DNA of 64,000 nt from Microcebus murinus (taxonomy: Eukaryota; Chordata; Mammalia; Primates; Cheirogaleidae), in contig NC_134124.1 in NCBI RefSeq assembly GCF_040939455.1, positions 29,525,138 through 29,589,137 of the forward strand, given 5' to 3'. Shown here in pieces: positions 34,671 through 46,910 of this stretch. Position numbers and translations under genes: made by a program. The notes below the pieces were generated by a model. The model did no database searches. It was not told where the DNA came from and saw only the letters and a program-made list of their open reading frames with translations. The first letter of the stretch is position 1. Each line of letters opens with the position of its first letter.

Positions 34671-36800
34671 ATAAATACACAGTCTTAGCTCCACCCATGA
34701 TGTCCTCATGCTACAACAGAACTGACTGTACCAGACAACTTTGCCTGAACCACATAACTCTCCCTTCTCGACACACCCCGTGAGAATGACAATCGTGCTT
34801 TTCTCAGTTCGAGATACACATTGCCATAGCCCTCCCTACATTGCTGAAGACTAAACTGGCATCATCTCTCTTTAACAAACCATACCTATGCCCTCTTTTT
34901 TTGTAAACTTACAGTTCCCTATTTTGAATTAAAACCAGAGATCACAGGATTAAGATGCTAATGTGGCTTCAGCTTGGAAAGGAGACGAAGAATGTAATCC
35001 ATATGTTGGAGATATACATCAAGACATAGAGGGTAAGAAAATGAGGGGAGTGAGAAGAAGGGAAGGCCAACACATTATGGGTGAAAAAAGTGACCTGGGA
35101 GCAGAGCCTTCTGCACTATCACTCTGTGTGAGGTAGGAGAACAAAGAAGAGCTATAGAAGGAGTATTTAGAGACACAGAGGAAGAATCATACATGGTCAG
35201 TGCTTTGGTTGTTCAGCCAGGAAATATTTTCAAGAATGAACCAGTTAAACTGAAACTGCTCAGAACTCCAGTAGGATAAAGCCTAATAAGGAAATTTTGG
35301 CTTTGGAACTTGAGAAGACCTGGATGACCTAAAAAGAAAGTTTCCAGGGCAGGGAATGGGGGAGACAAATGGAAAATGAAGATAAAGTATTATCTCATTT
35401 TGTTCATAATGTAGTCCAAGATTGCTTTCAACATGCCATTAAAAAAAAAAAAAAAACAAAAAAAAACCCACGATGGATGTGTTAGATGTTGAGATGTTGA
35501 ACCAGATATATACCAGGATCTTAGTTATCGGTGGAATGAATGAATGAAAAAGATTAAAGAAAGTTTGGAAGAAATTGAAAAAAAGGCCCCAAGAATAACA
35601 ATACGGGCTAGAGTGTGAATAGATTCCTGTTATACAGAATTTTGTTGTGAGCCATGTAAGTCTTCCTTCTAATAGTAAAAAACAATATAAATTTAGGGGA
35701 AGGCAGACGCATTAGCTGATGCCCACATTAAAACGAATACTGTCTCACAATTAGTTCAGAATCTACTTTGTGCATGCATATCTAGCTCCAGCAGTTAGTT
35801 GTTTTATTTGCAAATAAAGCACTTCCTACAAAGCACATTACCATCTACATAACAAAGCTCAATAAAGTGTTTTATTCCCTGCTGGCCACTATTACAGTTC
35901 TATTTTTTAATCAGCAGATGTTCACTTATTTCTAACTAGGTATAAACATGGCATTGAATGATATCGTTGTGGTTCATAGATGTGTGCCTTGCTTATCTGA
36001 GGTTTAACACCCTTCTCTTTTTCTCTTCTGAGAAGTAAACAGCATGCAAAATACTAAAGTGCAGAACATTTGGTTTAAGGTGGAAACATTATTTTGCATA
36101 ATGGATTAAAACTTAGAAAAGTAAAAGTGAAACTCACAGCTCCACCATGAGAAATCTGCTCTTAGTTGTTGAGATGCCTACAAGGGTCTTGCCAATTCCT
36201 CTAAGTCTTTTCTTCTCTGAAAATATGAATATGATATAGTGAATTGAAAAGAAAACCTTCTATCATGCTTATAGGAAAATCAAATACAAAATTTAGGATA
36301 AAAACATCAAAGAAAATAGACGTCTGCTTTTATCTCTTGTCATAAGAAAACACTTCAAAGAAAATCGAAACACTCTCTTTTCGTTGCATTGCATAAGGTT
36401 TCCATGGATGACTTTTACACACATTTTGCCGGCCACGTTTTACATGATATCACACACTCAATGGACATTTCATTCATAAAACCTACGCTTTAATACACAC
36501 TCCAGAGCCAGTTCTTTTGGATATTGGGGTATTTATTTCATCCTGCTGTCTTCTTCATGTTTTCATAAAAGCATTATCATTAGATCTATGTTTCTCAAAG
36601 CTGAGTATACTATGTAAAATTTTTGCAAATATTTCTCCTCAGTCAATATATTCTTAGATAAATTGATATCTAGACAAAGGAGCTACAAAACCAGGATCAC
36701 ATCCTATCTCAAGCCTGTATTCTTCTCCCTTTTTAATGCATTCTATGCAATTGCAGCAGCTATTTAGTCATATTTATTTAATAAGATTTATAGGAGGCCA
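34671..36800. other. No identifiable feature; A-rich tract
   Basis: Apart from an A tract at about 35440-35467, I recognise no gene or named repeat. A diverged old LTR around 34.7-35.0 kb is possible but not supportable. Confidence 0.45.
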
Positions 36801-36807
36801 TTGCTTT

Positions 36808-37168
36808 GTACTGAGCTCCTGTTCTGGGCCCAACAGACCAAATCAAAATGGAATCATTCATGTTAAAGTACCACATCATCAAGCTGAAACTAAGTCATTT
36901 ACATGACCTTCCCAGAAATCAGGAGAGAGATAGCAGCCAAATCCCCAAACAAGCCCATTTTAGCCAGCATGATATGGAATTCCCCTCTGCTTTAACTATT
37001 ACCACTTTGAAACAACCAATCCACTTTTTATTTTGTTTCCATTTTCCTCAGCCGTTTTCCGTCTATAAAACCAACCTTCTCTGCTCAGCTCATCCCTAAT
37101 TCTGGAATCATAAATAAAAGCCAATTAAGATCTTTAAACTAAATTTGTTATAACTTTGTCTTTTGACA
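36808..37168 (+). mobile_element. Candidate solo LTR, plus strand
   Basis: It has the architecture of an LTR: a TG-starting unit, a TATA-like tctataaaaccaaccttctc near 37060, a polyadenylation signal in cataaataaaagccaattaa near 37110, and a CA end (cttttgaca). There is no internal retroviral sequence. The family was not identified. Confidence 0.5.
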
Positions 37169-37254
37169 TATATAATGCTATATATATATATATTTACAAA
37201 TAATGTGGTCATTCTATTAACATGACATGCTTACTATAAGGGGAAAAACAAATT

Positions 37255-38115
37255 TTTTTTCCTACTATATTCTCACATTGAACACTTTTGTAACCAGATG
37301 TATGGGGGACTTTTCCTACACACCAAACAATTCTCCAGCATACACTAAGTGGGAATTCTATAATTCAGTTCAATCCTGATGTTATCTACCTGGAGATAGT
37401 GTCAGATCCCACAGGTTGAGAGTTCAGTCCCATAAGACTGCTCTCACTTGTGGTAGTATAAAGTAGTATATTGATATCAAGCTGATACCAAGTAGTATAT
37501 TGTCACCTTTGTTTCTAACAAACCAGATAGATATAATGCAAACCAGAGTTCCCACAATTCCCTCCTTGGGTTTGATTCTTTTGCTAGAATGGTCCACAGA
37601 GCTTAGGAAAACACTTAAGTTTACCAGTTGATTTAAAAGGATATTAAAAAGGGTACAGAAGAACAGCCAAGTGAAGACATGCCTTGGGCAAGGTATGGGG
37701 CAGGGATGCAAAGCTTCCATGCCTTTTCTGGCCACCACCCCCCTAGAACCTCCATGTGTTCAGCAACTTGGAAGCTCATCAAATTTTGTTGTTCAAAGGT
37801 TGTTATATCGCTGGATCTCCAGCCACCCTTCCTCCCAGAGATCCTTGGGTGAGCCTGAAAGTTCCAACTTTCTAATCACTAATCATTAATCTAATCACTA
37901 ACCTCTGTCACTTTGTCTTTCTGGTGACTGGCCCCATCCTAAGACTATCTAGGGGCCCCACCCTAAGTCATATCATTAGCATAAACTCTGGAGTTAGGAA
38001 AGGGGCTCTTTATGAATAACAGAAGATACCTTATCACTTAGAAAATTCCAAGGGCTTCAGGAGCTCTATGACAGGAACTAGGGACAAAAACCTAATGCAT
38101 TTCATATCACACCAC
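37255..38115 (-). mobile_element. Candidate long LTR, minus strand
   Basis: Plus-strand phrases ttgggtttgattcttttgct, agaatggtccacagagctta, gaaaacacttaagtttacc, ctctttatgaataacagaag and aggagctctatgacaggaac fit the antisense of a long old ERV LTR that I know by pattern only. The short frames on both strands (37424-37738, 37671-37889) have no protein features. Confidence 0.5.
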
Positions 38116-38214
38116 ACTTACCAACATCATCTTTTAGACTGATTATCTGAAATTGTGGCAATTATTATAAAGTCATTACCATTTTATATGTGTTTCTCAA
38201 AGCTGAGTGTACTT

Positions 38215-38396
38215 AGTTTTTATTTAGCAAACACCTGTATATTGTCAGGCACTATTCTAAATGTTTTACAATTGTTAGCTCATTTAACTCCCCATTCCTT
38301 TACAGGAAGCACAGATCTCCTAAATAATTTGCCCATAGTAAACAGTTGAGCTGAGTACAGGAACACAGGTAGATTGACTCCATAACCACTGTGCTA
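38215..38396 (-). repeat. MIR SINE, reverse
   Basis: ttgtcaggcactattctaaa, tgttttacaattgttagctc, aataatttgcccatagtaaa and ccataaccactgtgctagcc are the antisense MIR order. Confidence 0.8.
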
Positions 38397-38555
38397 GCCA
38401 TAAGAATACCTGGGAGTGTTACCTAAATGTAGATTCTGGAGCTTCAGCCCCCCAGAGAGTCTATTCTATTAACATTTGGTTATGGCCCAAGAACTTGTAT
38501 GATTTCATGTATTTTTTTGTTTGCTGAACAAGCACCCCCAGTGTTGCTAACCTGA
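38397..38555 (+). mobile_element. MER5-type hAT-Charlie element
   Basis: aatacctgggagtgttacct, aaatgtagattctggagctt, cccccagagagtctattcta, gcccaagaacttgtatg and gaacaagcacccccagtg fit a MER5A-like order. Confidence 0.6.
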
Positions 38556-38559
38556 TCGA

Positions 38560-40895
38560 GCTATTTCATATATTTCAAACACCAGCTCAGGTAAGTCCTC
38601 TGGTCCTAGCTCCCTGGACTCTAAATTTCATTGAACACCTGCATTTATTTTATTCACAAGGAAAGTAAGGGACTTATTACACTGCACGAGATTTTGGGGT
38701 GCCAAGAAGATCTCATATGCTTCCCAAGCCTTTTGGTTTAATATGAAATTCCAATATTTTTCTTCACCTGGACTGGTTCCCTCTGAAAATGCACCTTCTC
38801 CTCATAGGAGTGTAGTTGCACTTACATTGTTAATTTATTATTTGTGAGTTAGTGTACATGAAGAATTAGAAAACAAGCTTTTAAAACAAGCTGAGGAGAA
38901 GGGAGTCCAAGTGTAGAAGTACCTAAGAAAGGAGTGTGGGAGAACGGGAGCTGGCAGATGCCACCGTAAAACATGGAGCAAACAGCTCGGGAGGGTGCAA
39001 GATTGCTCTGGCTTCTTGGTCTTGCCTAGGGCTGGCTGCATTACTGATGATACAGGCATGTGGTTTTAAAACCTTATCAGTCAGCTTCAGGTATTACTCC
39101 TCCTTAGAATCAGCATCTCTGGGTGACATTCTCTCTTCATCAGTAACTCATTTATAGATTTTGCCTCTTGTGAATTTCATTATATAAACTCTTTAGGCAA
39201 ATGGGATGTAAAATAGCCCAAATTGAAGATGCATTTTGGTATTGATCATGCTGGGGCTATGTATAGTGAGGAAGTTAAAAATCTTCACATCAGATCAAAT
39301 GCTATTGAATCAGCCAGGAGCAGGGATTGAACACAAAGACTCTGACTTCAGGTTCTTCGCATTTAGCACCTCCATGAAATGACAAGTGAAAGAAATGGAA
39401 TCTAACTACTCAAGCATTTCTATTTTAGCTGGTTCAAAGCCAGAGTTGATGGTAAAGGTTGACAGCTATAGTGTTTCTCACCTAAAGTAATTAGCAGTAA
39501 CTGTACCTGAGAGCTAAAGCTCTTGAAAAAGGAGCCACCATGCTGCTCTTGTGTAGCTACCCTTCAGCCAGTTCTAAACTAGTTACATTTCACCCCCAGT
39601 TAAATTTTTTGTGCACTGCTATAGAAGAAAGAGTCCAATTATTCCAGTCACTATAATTTGAAATAATTGACCCCAGTGTTACATCATAGTTCTTGCAATA
39701 CCAGCAAGGAAGAAGGACATTTGTAGCATTACAGTAAATAAGGTATTCCACTACCAAATTGAAAGCATTCTCTCCCCTCCCCCAGGAGTATTAATGTTTG
39801 ACTATGATTTTGAAAGGAAATCTTACCTCCACTCCAGCATGTTTCCAAGTCTTTTTCACTGTAGTGAATAAAGGGAAGGAATTAAATAGCATTTAGTCAT
39901 CCCAGAGGTCAAAAGGAATATTATAATTCCAGAAAACTTCACTTTGCAGCTAAAAACCTTTCATTGTTTCGGGTTGGCAGCTTTACCGGGGAGGACAATT
40001 TCTGAGACTGAATTACAGCACCGAATGTACATTAAACACAATGGGCTTGCTATTGTCAGATTATTTATGCCACTTGTGAATTTTAGCAGTTTGACCATAA
40101 AGAGAAAATATCCAAGGTTTTTATTAAAAAATAAGATTCAGAAATACTGAAACTATTCATGGGCTTCTTATAACTCAAATCTAAATTTTTGATTGAATCA
40201 GAAAGGGCATATTAATGATGGAGAATCAGAAAGACACATCATAACTTGGACATTTTTATAGGCTCTGTTTAAATCCTATGGCATTAATACAAAGAAGCAT
40301 GATATAGTGGGAAGACCACTATCTTTGTGAATGACACAACATACCTTGAAAACCAGAGTATTCTAAATGTAGGACTGTGATCAAAATCCATGAAATGGGG
40401 ATAAAAATGTTACCCATTTCATGTTCTATTGTATAATTCACAGTAAAAAAGACTCATAAAGAGTTTAATATAGCATAGTATCAGACAATGATTTAGAACA
40501 TAATAAATGTAATCTATTATTATTACTGTCATCATCATAATTATTGTCACAGTTTTTACAGTAATTCAAAGAATGTAGTTTTTCTGGATAAATATGATAA
40601 ATTAAGCACTATGGTAAAGAATAGAATAGAGGTGACATTTCTCTTTGAAAGTCATAGCCAGGGGTATGTTTTCAATTTGATGGAATGTTACCTAAATTAC
40701 TAAAATGCAACTGTGATGTCACCCTACAGCCAATTATGTCAGATAATGGTGACTGAAACAATTAGACTTTTCTTCAGTAGCAATACACTGGCTACAGAAG
40801 TATCTGTTTATGTTATAGACACACAAATAGACTATAATTGTTAGCTTCTCTTGATATTAGTTGTGGTCATTTTACTGAATTTTGGCAAATGAAAT
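38560..40895. other. No identifiable feature
   Basis: Mostly complex, non-repetitive sequence without a coding signal. Around 39.9-40.15 kb the DNA is high-complexity and repeat-free and could be conserved, but that cannot be judged from one genome. Confidence 0.45.
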
Positions 40896-40899
40896 GTGG

Positions 40900-41160
40900 A
40901 TGGAAGTGGCATATTTCACTTAGGCTTGACACATAAAACCTCCTTCACCATACTAAGCTCTGTCTCTTTCCTCATCTGTCAGTTGGAAATTAGCACCCAT
41001 TCACATACTAAAAACAGCTCCTAGGTCCCTCATGCTACATGAGCAGAACTTCCCAACAGAACCAAACACAAAGACATCACCAGTTGGAATTTATATTGCA
41101 TTATGCCACCAAGTTTTGAGATATTATCTAATAGAGCAGCTATTATTGGCTTAAGTGATA
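40900..41160 (+). mobile_element. Probable MaLR-like LTR fragment
   Basis: ctctttcctcatctgtcagt, taggtccctcatgctacatg and atgccaccaagttttgagat, followed by atagagcagctat, resemble the 3' part of an MLT1-type LTR. Confidence 0.45.
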
Positions 41161-41164
41161 GACA

Positions 41165-42195
41165 CATGCTTGTTTACCTTTTCCTCCCTTCTGAACACCA
41201 TATTAAAAATCACAATATGGAGGTTTTTAATTATATTACTGAAAAATAGGAAGTTGAAGATGATTTATTTAGCAGATCAGGAAATGTACAAAACCAAGGG
41301 AAAATTATTTTCAATGTAAAATTCCTCACCTATCCAAAGTATCAAACAAGACTGAAAAGTAAAATGTACACATTTTCAAACATGCAATGGTCTTAATGAA
41401 ACATTCCCCAAACCATTGAATAATGTGTTCTGCAAAGACAGGAAAATAATGAAGAAACAGGAACAGAGCATTCATTATAGGAGAGACACAATGGGACTTA
41501 CAAGGTTGATGTTGAATGGAGATACCCTTCAATTCTCCCAGAAGGATAACTGTGCAACAGTCTTAAAAATCAACTAGCCAATAGCAAATCAAAAAAGAAA
41601 TAAAAGTATTGGTCACTCTAATATTTATGTATGAAATAGTAGTTAGGTACATAGGAAACTGGGTACATGAAAAATGAGGCTATTATTAATTTCAGGGAAG
41701 ATAAAATACTATATAAAAATGCATTTATATTATACAGCATGGATCTATTGTGATTAGTATTTAATATTTCCATGACAAGTGAGATGTAAAAAAATTTAAA
41801 AATTAATCTAAGCAAAAATTATGACAAAATGACATTGAAAAGTTGAGAGGAAGATGTGTGTGTGTTTGTATGTTGAGAGGATATTTTAAAAGCTACATCC
41901 TTATATTCCAAAGTAGGTAGTGATTAGAAATTATTTGAAACTCAAAAATTATGGCTACAACCACAATATGAGTATGTTATATAGAAATAGGAAGGTATAT
42001 CATCTCATCTCCCTGAAAATATAGGGTAAAGTTATTTTCTTTTGGAAGCAAGAATCAAGGACTAGATGGGATGGAAGGGAAAAGGCTTATAGGACTAGTA
42101 CATTTTTAACATTATGTACCTATAAATATGACTTAATAATTAAATGTTTTTAAAAATGTCACACTCTTACAACAGTGCCTGGCATGCATCATTCT
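41165..42195. other. No identifiable feature
   Basis: AT-rich DNA. No gene or named repeat recognised. Confidence 0.5.
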
Positions 42196-42199
42196 TACT

Positions 42200-42900
42200 C
42201 CATACCTTACCCTGAGTATCAATGAAGATTAAGTCTAAGCTTGCAATGTTTAATCCATACTATCCATTAGACTATCCAATATCCAAATGACCCGTTACCT
42301 ATTACTGCACAACCTATTAGCAATCTTTATTAGTTCTACCTCTACAGTACATCTGGAACACCATTCACTGTTTTCTATCTCTTTGGGTACCAGCTTTCTT
42401 TGTGCCATCAACAGCATCTTCAACCAGAAGCACAGTCATAGCCCACCCCTCAGTCTTCTTGCCTCTCCTATTTTTCCTTTAAGTCTATTCTTCACACATC
42501 AGCCCACAATGATCTTCTTAAAATATAATCACACGTCAAGTCTGTCTCATAACTAAAATATTTTATTGGTTTACTTCTCCAACCTCATCTGGGACAACCC
42601 ACCATACCCTACTGCCACTTAACTCCAGTCACACAGATTTTCTTTTAGATTTTCTTACCCACTTTTTTCTTGGGTAAGCCTCTTCTTCAGGGATCAGCTT
42701 AAAAGCCCCTGTTTGTATTATCTTTCAATCAATCTCTAGAGCTTCAATCACAACCTACAAGCTTTTGATCATTGTTTTATCTGCTTCATCATCAGAATGT
42801 AAGTTCAATATCTGATGTGTTCACCTTAGTACTGGTAGTGCCTAGCACTGAGCTGGCACTTAGTAAGTAGGCAGTGAATAAGTACTTGGATAAATAAATG
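42200..42900 (+). repeat. L2 LINE, long 3' fragment
   Basis: The region can be followed for about 700 bp: cccgttacctattactgcac, gcccacaatgatcttcttaa, atcacacgtcaagtctgtct, tcagggatcagcttaaaagc, agaatgtaagttcaatatct, tagtgcctagcactgagctg and the AATAAATGAATGAAC terminus. The 89-aa plus frame at 42287 is L2 decay. Confidence 0.85.
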
Positions 42901-43309
42901 AATGAACAGGCATTATTATGTGCATAGAAATTTTGTCAGGAAAATAAATTTTCCAGAAATATATTGAGAAAGAGAATAATGAAATAATAAAATAATTTAC
43001 ATTTAAATTGATTCTGTACATGATAATATTTAAAACTGAAAAAAGCATTTTGTAAAACCTGAATTTCAAATACATTTGAAACATTGGTTTGTTGTCTTTA
43101 ACCAAACATTGACCCCAAATGTCTGCTCCTGTTCCATACTTGAACTTGACCTTTTTGCTCTGCTTAAGGTCAGTTATTTAGAAGCCAAGGACTATATCCC
43201 TTAAGCAGATCATCCTAAGTGTCCCCGCCTCTTGTTGATGTCCTTTTCCCAACACAGGCCCCATATTTCTTTACTTTGGTCAGCGAAAGTGCTCTGGCTT
43301 CCCTCGTTG

Positions 43310-43745
43310 TATGTAGGAGTCACCTGAGGTTCTTTTACAATACAGATTCTCAGGTCTACCAAGACACACTTAATTTCTTTTTTTTTTTCTCCTATCTTTT
43401 TATTTATTTACTTATTTTTATTTCAGCATATTACAGGGGTACACATTTTTAGGTTACATATATTACCTTTGCCCCACCCAAGTCAGAGCTTCTAATGTGT
43501 CCATCCTTCAAACAGTGTGCACCGCACACATTAGGTGTAAATATACCCAACCCCTTTTCCCCCTTCCCACCTTCCTGCCACCGGATGAATGTAACTACTA
43601 TATGTACACATAGGTGTTGATCAATTAAGACCAATATGATGGTGAGTGCATGTGGTGCACGCTGAATTTCTTGATCAGGGACTAGGGTATTAGTAATTTT
43701 TGAAAACACTACAGGCCATCCTGACCCTTAGCCAGGTTAGGAACT
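43310..43745 (+). mobile_element. MER5A element split by a short L1
   Basis: Left part: taggagtcacctgaggttct and acaatacagattctcaggtc. Right part: cagggactagggtattagta, tttttgaaaacactacag and gccaggttaggaactactc. The two parts join into one hAT-Charlie MITE when the L1 insertion is removed. Confidence 0.7.
43365..43672 (-). mobile_element. 5'-truncated L1, minus strand, with ~15-bp duplication
   Basis: The body 43380-43657 starts with the T run (poly-A complement), then cagcatattacaggggtaca, ttgccccacccaagtcagag, aaacagtgtgcaccgcacac, ttaggtgtaaatatacccaa and gttgatcaattaagaccaat. These are the antisense 3' UTR of a strepsirrhine-type L1. The flanks CACACTTAATTTCTT (43365-43379) and CACGCTGAATTTCTT (43658-43672) match at 13 of 15 positions. 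Confidence 0.88.
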
Positions 43746-43779
43746 ACTCAGCAAAACTATGTAGAGGAGCATTAAGATA

Positions 43780-43998
43780 ACTAATACTAAATAATGTCTA
43801 TTGTGCATTTAACATGTATCAGGAACTGTTCCAAGTACTTTACATGTATTTATTCCTCACTAAAATATTATGAGGTATGCACTATTATTTCAATTTACAG
43901 ATGAGGCTCAGAGAGGTTAAGTAACATGCCCAAAGTCACAAAGCTCAACAGTGGTCTAAGCATGATGCAAACCCAACTATCTGACTATGGAGTTGAGC
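43780..43998 (-). repeat. MIR SINE, reverse, near full length
   Basis: ttaacatgtatcaggaactg, ttccaagtactttacatgta, atttacagatgaggctcaga, gaggttaagtaacatgccca and agtcacaaagctcaacagtg are in antisense MIR order. Confidence 0.88.
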
Positions 43999-44106
43999 AA
44001 TGTATAATCATCACTCTGTGCTAGTATTCTATATTCTAGTCTAACAAAGCTCTCCTCACACCTGTTTATTACTTCCTAGTCTAGTCAGGGCCTGATTTAA
44101 CTAGAC

Positions 44107-46547
44107 CAGGGGTGGGGAAACTTTTCACGTTGGAAGACCACATTAATTTAGCTATAATCAAATAAGGCCACATTCAAGAAACTTCAAGTAGATATACTTA
44201 AAAATGTACATTAATTTGTAAAAAATTAACTACTGTGTACTTAATAATTTCAAAACATGAAAGCTATTTATTAATCTTAAAGTTGACTAACCTTTTAATA
44301 ACTTTGTTGTGTCTGCTTTTTGTTGGAAAGCATTTGAACATTTGGTTGCAGCATGGAGGTCCACAGTTTCAGTTGATCCTCTAGATGTGTATCAGTCATT
44401 TGTGACTTTAATGGTGTCATGATTTGGGTTAGGTAGGAAAATGTAGATTCATAGCAATAAGTGGTTGAAAAACAAACAAGCATTTTTCAGGCATGTTGCC
44501 GAAGGCATAGGTATTCTACTGCACTTTTTCATATTTCAATTGGATCTTTCTTACCTTCAATTAATGACTTTAAAATGTCATCTATTGAGAGCTCAATCAA
44601 TTCCATCTGTAGTTCTTTAAGTGCCTTGGTGATATCAACTAGGTGAGGCTGAAATGCTAATTTGAGTGTGATGTCATGATTCTCAAAGTCAGTGAACTTT
44701 ACATTGTATTCTCCAATTATCAGGTCTGTAAACAGCTGTGTAGTCTTCAGATGACTCACATATATCATCCTGCTCATCAATGACCTTTGCTAACTGGGGA
44801 AAATGTTCATCTGAAATTTCCTTTTGAAGAAGTGTTTTGAAAAAACGATAGCTGTTTTAGAAATGCTCAGACTTTTTGCCACACATCACATACAGACTTA
44901 GTTTTACCTTGCAAAGAAATATTCAAGTCAGTTTGAGTTGACATGATATCACACAGAAATGCTGCATTCCTATAGAAATCTTCTTTCAATAATTCACATT
45001 ACTGATTATGTTATTCATAAAATTTAACTACCAGTTCTTTAAGAGATAAAACGTTGGCTAACACCTGTCCCTGCAATAGCCAACACACTTTAGAATGATA
45101 TGGCAAATCCACACTGAATACTTCTATCATTCATCTTTAGCATGTTATGAAACTGACAATGCTGTGTTGCATTTGCATGATTATAGTTAACAAGACTTAT
45201 AACTTGTTGTAAAGTATCACTTATAATAGTAGCTTTAGCACAGAGATTTTGCTGATGAAAAAAACAATGAAAAGAAATGAGAGCATCTGGATCTGTTAAT
45301 ACTTTTTTTACCTGTGGAATAAACCCTTCATGTTTTCCTGTCATGGAAGGTGCACTATCTGTACATACACTCACTAACTTTACCAAGTTAAGTCCAATTT
45401 CACATTTATCTTGAAAGTTGTCAAAGATATCTATCCCCTTGTTCTGTTTGTAAGAGTGCCCAAAGCAAGTAACTCTTTGTGGTAAAGAAAATCTTCTGTT
45501 ATGATCCAAATGAAGTATAAAACCTGTGTCTAGTCAGCAGTATCAGTTGATTCATCCAAAGAGATTGAATAATATATATTTTCCTTTTGAAATATTGCAT
45601 GAAGTTGTTCTGTTAAGTTGAAGTCCAGTTCATGCTGCCAATCACTTATGGCTCTCCTTGAAAGAGGCAGTTGTTTGTACTTTGAAACATCACTGGGGTC
45701 TAAGCATCCTACAGCTTTTACAATGCACTCTTCTACAATTTCTACATCACTGAATGACTTGCCTTTTTTCGTGAGTATGTAAGTTACTTTATAAGTTGCG
45801 TCAGGGGCATTATTTCCAAGTCTTATTGCTGCTTGAAAGAATTGTCTTTTCTTTTGTTTTTCATCTTTTAATTTCTGCAAGACAACCTTCCATGCCTCTC
45901 CCTCTAATTTAAAATATTTGTGGTCCTTATGAGTATTATAATGCTGATGAGCTCTGAATTCTTTTAGTATTGATATTGCAGTATCACAAAGCAAACAAAT
46001 TATCTTATCTTTAGCAGAAACAAGATACTGTTGCAATTCCAAATCCTCATTAAAAAAAGCTGTTGCCTTCCTTCAGCGTTCTCTTGGTCTTCTTTGACAT
46101 GATGGGCTGTTAAGCAGACAGAATTAAAAAATACCGTCAAGCTGTGCAACTATTCACAGATTCCACTTCAAACAGAAAACACAATGCACCATTGTCAAAA
46201 GCTGATAACAGACTGGTATGTTTGACCCCCATAAACTCTAGCCAACCAGCCTCATGCAGTAGTGGTGCAGTCATGCCAGGGAAATTAGAAATAAATCATA
46301 AGCATAGCAGCAGTCAATTTAGCCCTTAGGGCTTACTAATGTTCCAATTGTACAGCTCAATCTGGGAGGATTATTTCGGTGAAATTTATTTTATCCTTTG
46401 GTATTTCATTAAGCAATACATTCATTTTAAAAATAAAATAAAAATATAAAAGACAAAAATGTATTAATAAAAATAAAAGGATTTGTTCTGTAAAATTTGG
46501 ATTCAGTCAAAAGACCACACTTAAGGACTGGGAAGGCCATATGTTAG
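44107..46547 (-). mobile_element. hAT (Charlie-like) autonomous DNA transposon, decayed
   Basis: The element starts at 44107 with CAGGGGTGGGGAAACTTTTC, a typical hAT-Charlie terminal inverted repeat, followed by the subterminal gaccacattaatttagct and aggccacattcaagaaac. The other side has the matching subterminal aaagaccacacttaagg and gaaggccatatgttag near 46510-46547, but the outermost repeat is not recognisable. The interior holds a broken transposase gene on the minus strand. At about 2.4 kb it is close to a full-length small autonomous hAT. Confidence 0.85.
44295..46100 (-). pseudogene. hAT transposase pseudogene (GTF2IRD2/Charlie8-like)
   Basis: hAT transposases cut and paste their element using an RNase H-like DDE core with a BED-type zinc finger and a C-terminal dimerisation domain. 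The ATG at 46100 is followed by a frameshift at an A7 run (46051-46057, plus strand). The 170-aa piece (45530-46042) has a finger (Cys16, Cys19, His34, His38) and ends with SLDESTD, whose Asp163 fits the first catalytic position, then an in-frame TAG. The 139-aa piece (45090-45509) has CTDSAPSMTG with Asp51 as the likely second acidic residue and FHCFFHQQNLCAK. A piece at 44529-44780 and the C-terminal piece at 44295-44483 (YCYESTFSYLTQI ... NKKQTQQSY) are the dimerisation region. It resembles the transposon-derived part of GTF2IRD2. There are several frameshifts and stops, but long intact stretches remain. Confidence 0.85.
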
Positions 46548-46756
46548 TTACTAAACTTTGATAAATGTTGTCAATGATCATCATGAATTACGTTAATCAA
46601 TGTCTCTTGTTCTAATAGCATTTGCATTTCTAACCATAGAATGAAAGGTTATAAGTTTTTGTAATAGAATTCTGTATTTGGTGAGCAGGTTAATAAAGCT
46701 ATGTCAGACATAAAGAAGACCTTCAAAAGTCCTGCATTTATAATGTATATAACATC

Positions 46757-46910
46757 ACCTGTATCAAGAATTCCTAAACCTGGCTGATTAGAATTTGCTT
46801 GGGGGCTACTATAAAAAAAATAGAGACCTACTAAATCATTGAGAATGTAACTTGGCAACTATAGTTTTAGAATGCATTCCTAGGTATTCTGAGGATCAAC
46901 CAGATTGTGA
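46757..46910 (+). mobile_element. Small hAT-Charlie MITE (MER5/MER58-like)
   Basis: attcctaaacctggctgatt, agaatttgcttgggggctac and aactatagttttagaatgca fit a Charlie-type MITE whose ends read TTCTAAACTTGGCTG-like. It is diverged. Confidence 0.45.
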
